The position numbers and the translations under genes are program-made. Positions 1 to 10,192 of a DNA stretch of 64,000 bases are shown piece by piece. The stretch is from Trichobilharzia regenti (Eukaryota > Platyhelminthes > Trematoda > Strigeidida > Schistosomatidae). The stretch lies in assembly GCA_944472135.2 (NCBI GenBank), contig OX235270.1:131483632-131547631 (forward strand), in the 5' to 3' direction. Within the stretch, counting starts at the first letter, position 1; every line of letters begins with the position of its first letter. The notes under the pieces are model-generated. The model had not been told where the DNA came from. It worked only from the letters and a program-made list of their open reading frames with translations, and did not search any database.

Positions 1-374
1 GTCACTCATTCTGCCTCAGTTCTAATAGCGGTGACGTATGCGAGCCTCAGTCGTTTACACTCTTTCTCCCCGGCGTGTCGGACCGCAGCTAACAATTATC
101 TCCGTGTGCATTTCATTCTCAGCAATAGCCTAGCCTCCCCGGCGTATACGACCCATCTGCTGTCCTTAACATCAATCAATTCATTCATGGATGTAGAAGA
201 CTCGAAACAACTTCAGAAATAATCACGACGAAAATTTTAACAAAATTACGCAATAACAACAAGACACGAAAACAACGAGTAAACACAATGAATCCAAAAA
301 ACACCAACTGATATGACACACCACACGTATATGCAAATAGTACAAACAACCTCGCCGATCATCTCTTGGTGGAA

Positions 375-820
375 TTCCTTTGAAGAATTGCAGGACTTAC
401 ACCAGTACGCCTACAAACCTTCACAGGTTGACGATTGTAAGTTGTGGAATGTCCAGACACAAACAAGATTAACCAACAATTACATCAATTGGAACTCACA
501 CAACTATTTAACACAAACATATGTACAATCAACACATCAAATGTTGTGGATTCTGACACGACAAACTACCCTTGAAGAACCGTAGGACTTACAGCAGTAC
601 GCCTACATTCCTTCTCAGGTTGATGATCCAAGTGGAAGTCGTCCGGACACAAACAGAATTACCAACAGCTAGATGACAGATGATATCAATTCAGTATATA
701 CAATATGAACATATGTACAAGATCACACACCAAGCACATTGGACTGCTCATTGATGCGCTACCCTTTGAAGAACTGTAGGACTTACAGCAGTACGCCTAC
801 AACCCTTCTCAGGTTGACGC
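375..820. repeat. Tandem repeat, ~195-bp unit, three copies
   Basis: A ~50-bp motif containing CTTACAGCAGTACGCCTAC recurs near 380-430, 575-625 and 768-818, spaced about 195 bp apart. The same motifs appear inverted at 5727-5778, 9752-9803 and 9943-9995 in the other palindrome arm. No coding capacity is convincing. It lies directly downstream of the BEL-like ORFs, so it could be 3' internal sequence of that element or host satellite into which it inserted. Confidence 0.75.
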
Positions 821-821
821 C

Positions 822-1205
822 CTAGGTTGGAAAATCGTCGCAGAGTTCATTTGCTAACTTCCTTCTATCAGCTATATCCTCAAATCTGAACGGCAACACG
901 CCCATGTCATTGTATCGTAGAATATAGATGACCAACAAACACACGACATATCTCATCAACCAAGTATAGAAACAGAGTAATTTACACCAAAGATAATAAC
1001 ATTCAAATAGTAACTTGAAACTAGAAATGCCTTTATTCGTGCAAGTCAATTTAACAATTACTCTCTCGTTTACACTTGGCTTATCCTCACTAAACTGACC
1101 AATATCTTTCGTCCTTTCAAATTCACCAATACTAACATAGTCATTGCACAAGATACTTGAATTGGTGGGCGTCTTTTTCATTGTGGATGACAACACCGAC
1201 GACGA
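822..1205 (-). pseudogene. Hydrophobic second ORF of BEL/Pao-like element, left arm
   Basis: This is the left-arm copy of the ORF at 5338-5721, differing by two visible amino acid changes (E/D and C/F). It is in the same frame as the gag remnant upstream (1206-1619), separated by one TAG stop. The middle has a long hydrophobic stretch rich in Leu, Val, Cys, Tyr and Phe, likely one or two membrane segments. No retroelement enzyme motif is seen. Function is unknown; a shortened envelope-like or random reading frame are both possible. Confidence 0.45.
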
Positions 1206-2781
1206 CTAAGTGACACAAGTTGATGAACTTAGCGTTGGATCAGAAGCTGTTGTTGCTCGGCTTTCAGAAATTTGTCTACATGCAAGACCACCACCACTGC
1301 TGTCTTTTACTATTGGCTCAGGTTTAGCAATAGCATCTGATGATAGGTGGACTACATGCTGATCAATCACACTGACAGTCTCACAAGCATCCATGCCTTC
1401 TGCAACTGCATCTGCATTTATTTCTAATTCACGTTCAAGTTGTACAGAAACTTTGTTCAACTTAGCAGTAGTAGGCATATCCGTCATCTCATCATGATCA
1501 AACAAAGACAACTGTGAAGTATCATGATTATTATCACGAATATTCAATTTACCATCAGTCGACTTCATCAATTTCAAACTCTTTAATAACAGAAGTAGAC
1601 AATTTTGGTTCCTCCTCACAAATCATTAAAGGTTTTAAAACTTCATTCTGACTAGTAATACCTTGTAAACTTGTGGAGTCAGAACTCCACTCTGAAGCAG
1701 TAACTGTATTCTGTGACACTCTATTCAACAACGGCTTACCAGTTGCAACTACAGACTTCTTCACAACACCGTTATCGTCACACAATTCGGAGTCAGACCT
1801 GGAGTTTACATTTAGCTTATCACTAAACTTGCTCACTGTTTCACAGTTCACTTCTGTATGCACTTCTTGCAAACGTGTGAAACACAGCCGTGTTTGTCTT
1901 GCAGCTTGTAACTCATCCGTTGAGCATGTAACACGAAACCTGTTACACTCACTAGGTGTATATGCATTACTAGACATCATGGTGCCTTCTCGATATCCAC
2001 CTATCTGAGGCCTACTCGTCATCAATGAGTGCGTTTTTCCCTCAGACTGCTCTATTCTAGGGGTGAGATGCAATAGACTGGCAAACTTGCTCACAGATTG
2101 ATTGACACTAGTATTTACCAGTTTCAGGATATCATCAAACTTTGGCTCGATACCCTCATCCTCCATACGGGGGCTTATCTTCACCCACTTCCTTTGCAGT
2201 CGAGTAGGTAGACGTCTTGCTATTACTTCTAGTATAAAACTCGAGTTGAGGTCACTCATGCAATTCATCGAAATCATTCCATTCTTGTAAATTAGCAAAT
2301 TGTCTAAAAACTCAGTGAGTGCCTGGGAGTCATCCTGTAATTGACCACCATTACCCTTAACAGCCTCGAATAATTTCCCTGCATTCATCGAAGGTCTTCC
2401 AAACCTTTGACGTAATATGCTCATAGCCTCGTAGTAGCCCTCTTTTGGCTTCATAAACTTACAGCACTGTATAGCTCTTGAAGCATCTCCAGTGCAATAT
2501 CTCATCAAATATATTAACTTCAATTCATCATTTAATAAAAAACCACTCAACATGATCTCAAACTCCTTTACAAATTGTAAATAATCAGCCGGGTTTCCAT
2601 CAAAACACCGTGGTTCAAACTTAGGGAGTTTGATGTTCCTATTATCCCTGAACGGCGAAACAGTAACATCAACCATGTCATGCTTAACATCAGACACATC
2701 GTTACAATTAACAGACAAGTCACCATGACTTACTTTCCTGTTTGCATCCAAGACACTCTGTCCCTTCTTTGACCCAGGCAT
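1206..2781 (-). pseudogene. BEL/Pao-like gag, frameshifted left-arm copy
   Basis: The first 408 residues match the intact right-arm gag at 3754-5337. An 8-nt deletion near 1555 then shifts the frame, and the remaining gag continues in the frame of 1206-1619. The family call rests on the capsid-like block with an LPKFEP..F.G.PADY..F...FE pattern and a downstream LMRYCTGDASRAI, which resembles the DUF1759 region of BEL/Pao gag proteins. No protease, reverse transcriptase or integrase follows, so this is a gag-only derivative. Compared with its twin it is the broken copy. Confidence 0.75.
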
Positions 2782-2926
2782 TGTTGAACTTGGCCAAATT
2801 CCAAAAAGGTTCCAGATATTGCTTCTTCAAAAAAGAATTTGCCGGCACCAGGAAAAATGAACGGCGACTTTCCAAACTTTCACCAACTGTTTGAATCCGC
2901 CAGATCTGTTTCTATCGTCAGAAACT

Positions 2927-3293
2927 GTCAATCACGTCTCATAAACCGTTAATGCCCAGCTCTCGCTACGCTCGGGCCCACGCTGTTCTTCGAAGTTTTC
3001 TCAGAAACGCTTAGTTATAACGGACGCAAAAACCAAACCACTGATCTGCCGCGTTAGATTTGTTTATTGTTACACCAACATATAAAAGGAATAAGCGAAC
3101 TAAGCAAACTAAGGTCTGAAAACTAATATTACAATAATAAGTCATTGTTACTTCTGACGATGTTTCGCTCTTCTTTCTGAACAGCGACCGATGAGACGAT
3201 GACTGTCGTATTGATGCCTCCGCGAAAATTGGGGAAGTTGATTTTGAGCAAACAATCAAGAATCGATCGTTCAATCTTCAACTCCATTGACAC
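2927..3293 (-). mobile_element. BEL/Pao-like LTR, inverted orientation
   Basis: A complete ~367-bp LTR read on the minus strand: it begins TGTCAATGGAG at 3293 and ends GTGATTGACA at 2927, so both ends carry TG...CA with short inverted TGTCAA/TTGACA termini. Related copies lie at 14038-14400, 24120-24477, 16165-16325, 16790-16957 and 17788-18042. It is the 5' LTR of the minus-strand gag copy. It lies head-to-head with the LTR at 3294-3590 and differs from it clearly, unlike the gag arms. Confidence 0.8.
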
Positions 3294-3590
3294 CCTATAT
3301 TTTCGTGGAGACATCGATACACCAGTCATCGTCTCATCAGTCGCTGTTCAGGAGGAAGTCAAGCCAAAAGTGTCAGAAGTAATATCGTGATTTATCATTG
3401 TAATATTTCTTCATAGACCTTAGTTAAAGCTTAATTTTAAAGTTGCTTATATATTGGTGTTACAATAAAGAATCCTCGAGTGGCCAATCGGTGTTTTGGT
3501 TTTTGCGTCCGTTATTACTAAGCGTTTCTGAGAAACGTCAAGGAACAGCGTGAGGGGCAGCGTAGCAAGAACTGGGCATTGACGGTTTAG
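3294..3590 (+). mobile_element. BEL/Pao-like LTR, 5'-truncated, head-to-head
   Basis: This LTR matches the family consensus seen at 14038-14400 from the CGCGGAG region to the ...GGCATTGACGG end, but lacks about the first 75 bp. It abuts the outer end of the inverted LTR at 2927-3293 with no spacer. It includes the CAATAAAGAAT polyadenylation-type signal near 3463. It serves as 5' LTR for the plus-strand gag. It belongs to a different subfamily from its inverted neighbour, being closer to the solo LTR at 14038-14400. Confidence 0.75.
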
Positions 3591-3689
3591 GAGATGTTGC
3601 TGAGAGATTTTTCGCTACAAAGTCAGTTTTTAAACAGTTTTGGACAGCTGGCACGAATTTGGATAGTCACCTTTCATCTTTCCTGGTGC
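3591..3689 (+). other. Element leader between LTR and gag arm
   Basis: Leader sequence of the plus-strand BEL-like element. It is only loosely similar to the mirror leader at 2852-2926. Near-identity between the two arms starts abruptly at the CCTGGTGCCGGCAAAT block (about 3690 against 2852). No primer-binding site could be assigned with confidence. Confidence 0.5.
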
Positions 3690-3753
3690 CGGCAAATATC
3701 TTTTTTGAAGAAGCAATATCTGGAACCTTTTTGGAATTTGGCCAAGTTCAACA

Positions 3754-5337
3754 ATGCCTGGGTCAAAGAAGGGACAGAGTGTCTTGGATGCAAACAGGAA
3801 AGTAAGTCATGGTGACTTGTCTGTTAATTGTAACGATGTGTCTGATGTTAAGCATGACATGGTTGATGTTACTGTTTCGCCGTTCAGGGATAATAGGAAC
3901 ATCAAACTCCCTAAGTTTGAACCACGGTGTTTTGATGGAAACCCGGCTGATTATTTACAATTTGTAAAGGAGTTTGAGATCATGTTGAGTGGTTTTTTAT
4001 TAAATGATGAATTGAAGTTAATATATTTGATGAGATATTGCACTGGAGATGCTTCAAGAGCTATACAGTGCTGTAAGTTTATGAAGCCAAAAGAGGGCTA
4101 CTACGAGGCTATGAGCATATTACGTCAAAGGTTTGGAAGACCTTCGATGAATGCAGGGAAATTATTCGAGGCTGTTAAGGGTAATGGTGGTCAATTACAG
4201 GATGACTCCCAGGCACTCACTGAGTTTTTAGACAATTTGCTAATTTACAAGAATGGAATGATTTCGATGAATTGCATGAGTGACCTCAACTCGAGTTTTA
4301 TACTAGAAGTAATAGCAAGACGTCTACCTACTCGACTGCAAAGGAAGTGGGTGAAGATAAGCCCCCGTATGGAGGATGAGGGTATCGAGCCAAAGTTTGA
4401 TGATATCCTGAAACTGGTAAATACTAGTGTCAATCAATCTGTGAGCAAGTTTGCCAGTCTATTGCATCTCACCCCTAGAATAGAGCAGTCTGAGGGAAAA
4501 ACGCACTCATTGATGACGAGTAGGCCTCAGATAGGTGGATATCGAGAAGGCACCATGATGTCTAGTAATGCATATACACCTAGTGAGTGTAACAGGTTTC
4601 GTGTTACATGCTCAACGGATGAGTTACAAGCTGCAAGACAAACACGGCTGTGTTTCACACGTTTGCAAGAAGTGCATACAGAAGTGAACTGTGAAACAGT
4701 GAGCAAGTTTAGTGATAAGCTAAATGTAAACTCCAGGTCTGACTCCGAATTGTGTGACGATAACGGTGTTGTGAAGAAGTCTGTAGTTGCAACTGGTAAG
4801 CCGTTGTTGAATAGAGTGTCACAGAATACAGTTACTGCTTCAGAGTGGAGTTCTGACTCCACAAGTTTACAAGGTATTACTAGTCAGAATGAAGTTTTAA
4901 AACCTTTAATGATTTGTGAGGAGGAACCAAAATTGTCTACTTCTGTTATTAAAGAGTTTGAAATTGATGAAGTCGACCAGATAGATGATGGTAAATTGAA
5001 TATTCGTGATAATAATCATGATACTTCACAGTTGTCTTTGTTTGATCATGATGAGATGACGGATATGCCTACTACTGCTAAGTTGAACAAAGTTTCTGTA
5101 CAACTTGAACGTGAATTAGAAATAAATGCAGATGCAGTTGCAGAAGGCATGGATGCTTGTGAGACTGTCAGTGTGATTGATCAGCATGTAGTCCACCTAT
5201 CATCAGATGCTATTGCTAAACCTGAGCCAATAGTAAAAGACAGCAGTGGTGGTGGTCTTGCATGTAGACAAATTTCTGAAAGCCGAGCAACAACAGCTTC
5301 TGATCCAACGCTAAGTTCATCAACTTGTGTCACTTAG
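3754..5337 (+). CDS. BEL/Pao-like gag polyprotein (527 aa)
   Basis: Structural (capsid-like) protein of a BEL/Pao-like LTR retrotransposon; the family packages element RNA in cytoplasmic particles. Residues about 45-200 hold the DUF1759-like core (KLPKFEP..FDGNPADY..F and YLMRYCTGDASRAI). Around residues 290-320 there is a Cys/His-poor remnant of the zinc-knuckle region (ELQAARQTRLCF..L..VHTEVNC); the decayed copy at 17570-17680 keeps a more typical AERLRMAKQKRLCFSCL form. The tail after ~410 is acidic and low in recognisable motifs. No enzyme domains follow, so the element is non-autonomous. The ATG at 3754 is chosen because similarity to the other copies begins there. A single TAG separates it from an in-frame second ORF. 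Confidence 0.75.
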   Translation: MPGSKKGQSVLDANRKVSHGDLSVNCNDVSDVKHDMVDVTVSPFRDNRNIKLPKFEPRCFDGNPADYLQFVKEFEIMLSGFLLNDELKLIYLMRYCTGDASRAIQCCKFMKPKEGYYEAMSILRQRFGRPSMNAGKLFEAVKGNGGQLQDDSQALTEFLDNLLIYKNGMISMNCMSDLNSSFILEVIARRLPTRLQRKWVKISPRMEDEGIEPKFDDILKLVNTSVNQSVSKFASLLHLTPRIEQSEGKTHSLMTSRPQIGGYREGTMMSSNAYTPSECNRFRVTCSTDELQAARQTRLCFTRLQEVHTEVNCETVSKFSDKLNVNSRSDSELCDDNGVVKKSVVATGKPLLNRVSQNTVTASEWSSDSTSLQGITSQNEVLKPLMICEEEPKLSTSVIKEFEIDEVDQIDDGKLNIRDNNHDTSQLSLFDHDEMTDMPTTAKLNKVSVQLERELEINADAVAEGMDACETVSVIDQHVVHLSSDAIAKPEPIVKDSSGGGLACRQISESRATTASDPTLSSSTCVT

Positions 5338-5721
5338 TCGTCGTCGGTGTTGTCATCCACAATGAAAAAGACGCCCACCAATTCAAGTATCTTGTGCAAT
5401 GACTATGTTAGTATTGGTGAATTTGAAAGGACGAAAGATATTGGTCAGTTTAGTGAGGATAAGCCAAGTGTAAACGATAGAGTAATTGTTAAATTGACTT
5501 TCACGAATAAAGGCATTTCTAGTTTCAAGTTACTATTTGAATGTTATTATCTTTGGTGTAAATTACTCTGTTTCTACACTTGGTTGATGAGATATGTCGT
5601 GTGTTTGTTGGTCATCTATATTCTACGATACAATGACATGGGCGTGTTGCCGTTCAGATTTGAGGATATAGCTGATAGAAGGAAGCTAGCAAATGAACTC
5701 TGCGACGATTTTCCAACCTAG
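5338..5721 (+). CDS. Hydrophobic ORF in frame after gag stop
   Basis: This frame opens directly after the gag TAG (5335-5337) with three serine codons and continues 127 codons; its first ATG is at 5362 and a GTG/TTG-type start is also possible. Residues about 45-90 are strongly hydrophobic with several Cys and Tyr, consistent with a membrane segment, followed by a short charged tail. I do not recognise the family. Because it is in the gag frame, it could be made only by stop-codon readthrough or from its own ATG. It is kept almost unchanged in both palindrome arms, but the arms are too similar for that to show selection. Confidence 0.4.
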   Translation, partial: SSSVLSSTMKKTPTNSSILCNDYVSIGEFERTKDIGQFSEDKPSVNDRVIVKLTFTNKGISSFKLLFECYYLWCKLLCFYTWLMRYVVCLLVIYILRYNDMGVLPFRFEDIADRRKLANELCDDFPT

Positions 5722-5993
5722 GGCGTCAACCTGAGAAGGGTTGTAGGCGTACTGCTGTAAGTCCTACAGTTCTTCAAAGGGTAGCGCATCAATGAGCAGT
5801 CCAATGTGCTTGGTATGTGATCTTGTACATATGTTCATATTGTATATACTGAATTGATATCATCTGTCATCTAGCCATATATATTGCGACATCGTTTAGA
5901 GGAAGTCTGCGAAAGCACTCAATAAAATACTACAGATATCATGACTTATCGTCATTAATTGCCATAACGTCCCTTCTCAGTAGAATTGAAGAG

Positions 5994-7796
5994 TTGAGAA
6001 ATATAGGCCTCAGAAACAAAGAAATGCAGGCCATTCATGCACCGCATAACTCAGGAGAAATAGCCAAACTTTTTAAAAGTAGGTTGATGAACTCCAAAAC
6101 ACCCTATCCGAAAATAATATACTTAGACGGCATTGCTTACGAAAATAATGAGGCGATATGTGAACTGTTTAGCAAGCACTTCGCCAGATTATACACCTTA
6201 GAGAACGATGAAGTCGTGGATTTCCCACGTAAAACAGACGAATGTTTAAGTGACATAATTTTCACCACACATGAGATCGATAAAGCTGTCGCAAATCTTA
6301 AGCTTAGTAACACTACTGGCCCAGACGGTATATCTTCCGTTCTGCTGAAAAAAGGTGGTAATGACATGAGTTTACTCTTACTCAAGTTATACTCAATTTC
6401 ATTAAGCGATGGGACATACCCTAACTGCTGGAAGAAGTCTTATATTGTACCTATCCATAAATACGGGCCTATAGCTGATATCAACAACTACCGCCCCATC
6501 AACATCACGTCTGTAGTTTCACGTGTAATGGAAAAGATAGTTAAGACTCAAATCATTCAGTACTTGCTGTCAAATGACCTACTATCCCCATCCCAATACG
6601 GTTTCTTAAGTAGAAGGTCGTGCATTACTTGCCACTTAGATTATTTTGACTACATCACACAAAGCATTGATAATGGGCGTTCGGTAACAACATTGTTTCT
6701 TGACGTTAGCAAGGCCTTCGATAAAGTCCCACATATCAGACTCCTAACAAAACTCCAATCCTACGGAATAACCGGAAATCTTCACAAATGGATAAGTTCT
6801 TTTCTCACAGAAAGAGAGCAATTAGTCAAAATCAACCACCAGTTGTCTTCCTCAAAGCCGATAACCAGTGGTGTAATACAAGGTAGTGTTCTTGGCCCTA
6901 TTCTATTCCTCTTATTTATAAATGACATAGTCTCTGTAATCAAGTATGGCAAGCCATACCTTTTTGCAGATGATCTCAAGATAGTATATGATTATGGGTA
7001 CGGTGATATGAGCGTCGAAAGCAAGATCCAACAAGACTTAAATGATCTAGGCGATTGGAGCGAAAAGTGGCAACTGACTTTCAACCCAGACAAGTGCGGT
7101 ATAACCCACCTTGGACGCTGGAAACCGATAATGTGCCTATATATGTACGGTAAGCTCCTCTCAAAACTGAACACAGTCACAGATCTCGGGATAACATACT
7201 CAGATTTATCCTTTTCCGATCATGCAAATAAGGTTGTATCTGACTGTAAACGACTTACTGGCTTTGTACTGCGTAACTTCTACACCCAAGAAGCAAGATT
7301 AGCTATATATAGGACATGTATCCGTCCCAAACTTGAATATTGTGCTCTCCTATTTAGTAACCTCAGGACTGTAGACAGAAAAAAAATCGAAAGTGTCCAG
7401 AGATTCCTCACGAAACGCATAATAGGGTTCGACCAACAAGTGGAATATGTTGACAGGTGTGTACGTCTGAAATTAGAGCCTCTGTGGTTAAGGAGAGTGA
7501 AGTGCAACCTATTTCTACTCTTCAAAGTCATTAGGAAACACTGCTACAGTAACTCATCCATAACTTGGGAAAATATTAAATCATATCAGCTGCGAAACCA
7601 CGACTACCTTGTCAAGGTGGCTACCCACAGAAAATCCATTAGGGCAAACTTTTTCACCATAAAATATTGCACTCTTTGGAACCAACTACCACCTGAAATA
7701 AGATGTTGTGAAAACCCTGATGGGTTCAAACGGAGCCTAGAAAGACACTTTAACATGTCCACCCTAGCTCGTCTAAAAGACCACAACTGTTGGTAG
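5994..7796 (+). CDS. CR1/Jockey-like reverse transcriptase (partial, 600 aa)
   Basis: Reverse transcriptase half of a non-LTR retrotransposon polyprotein, which copies element RNA at a nicked target. Motifs seen: a TGPDGI block near residue 105, NNYRPI near 164, a QYGF..RRS block, FLDVSKAFDKVPH near 240, SGVIQGSVLGP near 292, and the catalytic FADD at about 323, followed by a GKLLSK..TVTDLGI thumb-like region and a C-terminal LRPKLEYC-type block. The frame is open upstream of the TTG at 5994, so the 5' limit is the truncation point and not a true start. The apurinic-type endonuclease domain expected upstream is absent. There are no internal stops, suggesting a fairly recent insertion. Confidence 0.85.
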   Translation: MRNIGLRNKEMQAIHAPHNSGEIAKLFKSRLMNSKTPYPKIIYLDGIAYENNEAICELFSKHFARLYTLENDEVVDFPRKTDECLSDIIFTTHEIDKAVANLKLSNTTGPDGISSVLLKKGGNDMSLLLLKLYSISLSDGTYPNCWKKSYIVPIHKYGPIADINNYRPINITSVVSRVMEKIVKTQIIQYLLSNDLLSPSQYGFLSRRSCITCHLDYFDYITQSIDNGRSVTTLFLDVSKAFDKVPHIRLLTKLQSYGITGNLHKWISSFLTEREQLVKINHQLSSSKPITSGVIQGSVLGPILFLLFINDIVSVIKYGKPYLFADDLKIVYDYGYGDMSVESKIQQDLNDLGDWSEKWQLTFNPDKCGITHLGRWKPIMCLYMYGKLLSKLNTVTDLGITYSDLSFSDHANKVVSDCKRLTGFVLRNFYTQEARLAIYRTCIRPKLEYCALLFSNLRTVDRKKIESVQRFLTKRIIGFDQQVEYVDRCVRLKLEPLWLRRVKCNLFLLFKVIRKHCYSNSSITWENIKSYQLRNHDYLVKVATHRKSIRANFFTIKYCTLWNQLPPEIRCCENPDGFKRSLERHFNMSTLARLKDHNCW

Positions 7797-9713
7797 AACG
7801 GAAATTGAAGGCCAGTCCAGTCTTCAGTATAGTCACATACGTATATCTCGACTCTAATACTCACGCAGCGAACGTTAACTAATTTACTGATTTCTATTCT
7901 CTATAATTTTCACTAAGTTGTGTTGGTAAAAGTAACACTGGAAATAATTGTAATAGCATCCACACCTTTTAACGTTTTACATATGTATATACTAATATAA
8001 TAATACTTATTAATCATGCATGTTCAATTCTTAAATTAGATGGATATTAAAATACTTAAAATATTTATGCATCAAATGTTCTCTTGCTTTACCACGCTTG
8101 TTTCCCTTATAACACTCAATTATTGAGCCTAGTGTAATATTTGATATACGAACTATATTATTGATTATACTCTTATCATATATGGTTTGATTTACTCTAC
8201 GGCTCCCTGTAGACTAACCACCATTCTTCAGTATACACACACTGCAGTATTGTTAAAAATGCCAAAATTTCGTTGGTTCTGTGTTAATATCTTTTTATAA
8301 TATGTCTAGACACGTTACTTTGCAATGTCAGATGTTTACTATATATAAGACTGTCATGAAAATTTAGTACACTAAGTCCTGCCAACCGACCTTACCTTCA
8401 GTCCATACTACCTAAATTGAACCTTAACTATAGTATTCTGCTAAATCTTGCTCCACTATTCACAAACCTATTCGTTTTACTCTTTAAGGTTTTAACTTCT
8501 TATAAAGTAATCTGTTCATCAGGATGCATGCACACATATATAATATGTTCGTAAAGATGTACGTGGAGACCTATTGGAAGCACTCATTAAGAAAGCTAGG
8601 GAGATGGAATATGGGGTACGAACATGTCTGGTACCAAGCAATATATTTGCGGTAGCCATAATAATCATAGTCTCAGAGCCTAACATCAAAAAAGGAGGGA
8701 GGGTGGCGCTAGCTGATCAGTAGATATGGTGGTGGTCACTAAGGTGAATCGCCCCATTCTGCAGGAACAGCAATATACAAATTAAAGGCTCGAGATATTT
8801 CTGATTTTTATGAGGGCTTAGATCTTTATCTTGAAAAAGATAATAATGAACGCCTTGACAGATCATGCTTCTACCTTTAAATATATACCATTCGCTCAGC
8901 CTATTGTTGAGATGCGACCACGTGGGATCTGCACAGATTTATGGGGCATCTTATAAATTAACTTGCTATCCATTGTCAGATCTTTAAATACCACTTCACA
9001 ATATCTTGTCTCACTTATTTTCTAATAACGTCTTTACTTGATTCTCATTATATTCCATTAAACCTAACATTTTATAGCTCTTTATGAATTTGATTCGACT
9101 TATTCTATTCCTATTCTCTGGAGGGTACGGTTGTGCACCAAATAAAAAAAAAGCATAAAATAAAAAAAACTGGCTTGAAAATAATTGTATTAAAGCCAAA
9201 AGTGGACATCATGATAGTATAAAATATATTGGTTTCATTATACATTGCAAATGAACGTTGTCGGCCTAAGGATTAATTACTTCCCCATTCTGTTTTCTAT
9301 ATAAATGTGTTTATTAATGATATATTTCACTCACTTAATCTATTACACTTTAATGTTTCACCAGCACTTTTACTTTTCTAAAACAGCTTCCAACCCTTGT
9401 AAACGTTGTACTTACCTCAATATTGGTTGGTTATCGTATGCCTACAACCACGGGATGAAAACGAAACGAAGTCGATTTTCCCGCTCAACCTGGAGGACAA
9501 CTGTACAATTCAATAACTATACGGCCTGGTTCAGACAATGAGTGTAATTATATATATGTATCAAATATTTAACTGTTGAAACATTATTAACTTGTAGACA
9601 ATTTAAGATTTGACATTATATCATCCTTGATCGTGCCTGTAAAAATGGCATGCATTTTCATGTAAATTTATGTTTATATGAAAATAAAATTATTATTATT
9701 ATTAGCTGTTGGT
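7797..9713 (+). other. Long 3' untranslated region of CR1-like element
   Basis: About 1.9 kb with no long sense ORF. The same sequence is present inverted at 18150-20110, which shows that it belongs to the element. It ends in the AATAAA signal and (ATT)n tail. Both copies keep a short sense ORF near the 3' end (9380-9541; 18301-18440 on the minus strand) and a short antisense ORF (9011-9199; 18640-18816); whether these mean anything is unclear. Confidence 0.7.
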
Positions 9714-10192
9714 AATTCTGTTTGTGTCCGGACGACTTCCACTTGGATCATCAACCTGAGTAGGAATGTAGGCGTACTGCTGTAAGTCCTACGGTTCTTC
9801 AAGGGTAGTTTGTTGCGCCAGAATCCACAACATTTGATGTAGTGGTTGTACATGTTTGTGTTAAATAATTGTGTGAGTTACAATTATTGTAATTGTTGGT
9901 TAGTCTTGTTTGTGTCCGTACATTCCACAACTTACAATCGTCAACCTGTGAAGGGTTGCAGGCGTACTGGCGTAAGTCCTGCGATTCTTCAAAGGAATTC
10001 CACCAAGACATGATCCGCGAGTTTGTGTGTACTGTTTGTATATATGTGTGGTGTGTCATCAATTGGTGTTTTTGGGATTCATTGTGTTTACTCGTTGTTT
10101 TCGTACCTTGTTGTTATTACATAATTTGTTAAAATTTTCGTCGTGACTACTTCTGAAGTTGTTTCTAGTCTTCTACACCCGTGAATGAATTA
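9714..10192. repeat. Right arm of giant palindrome, middle segment
   Basis: Reverse complement of about 185-670, including two of the ~195-bp repeat units. The first ~100 bp nearest the CR1 junction match the left arm with about one mismatch; further out, mismatches become frequent. It is interrupted at about 10192 by an insertion. Confidence 0.8.

Larger units (their letters stand above)
1..2852. repeat. Left arm of giant interrupted palindrome
   Basis: This arm is the reverse complement of 3690-5873 followed by 9714-10192 and 11291-11537. The inner part (671-2852, gag and ORF2) matches the other arm almost base for base by eye; the gag proteins agree apart from one 8-nt deletion. Outward, identity drops: 561-670 still shows about one mismatch, 300-560 is visibly more diverged. 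The left end runs off the window. It could be a true inverted segmental duplication or, less likely, an assembly fold-back; the graded divergence and arm-specific lesions argue for a real duplication. Confidence 0.85.
3690..5873. repeat. Right arm of giant palindrome, inner segment
   Basis: Reverse complement of 671-2852. The arm stops at CTGTCATCTAG (5873), where a CR1-like element begins, and resumes at 9714 with CTGTTGG. The left arm has these two sequences directly joined around 667-677. Confidence 0.85.
5874..9713 (+). mobile_element. CR1/Jockey-like non-LTR retrotransposon, 5'-truncated
   Basis: The insert separates palindrome sequences that are contiguous in the left arm (around 667-677), so its limits are well defined. 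It contains a reverse transcriptase ORF (5994-7796), a ~1.9-kb 3' region, and ends AATAAAATTATTATTATTATTAG, an (ATT)n tail expected for CR1-type target-primed insertion. Any target-site duplication is at most 2-4 bp (TAG). The endonuclease half is missing. A second, inverted copy of the 3' region lies at 18150-20110. Confidence 0.85.

Noticed and set aside
31..585. Small plus-strand ORFs at the window start
   Set aside because: They lie in repeat sequence that is mirrored at 9714-11537 with frame-breaking differences; no protein signal.
1673..2290. Plus-strand ORFs overlapping the left gag copy
   Set aside because: Antisense shadows of gag; identical shadows occur in the right arm at 4245-4862.
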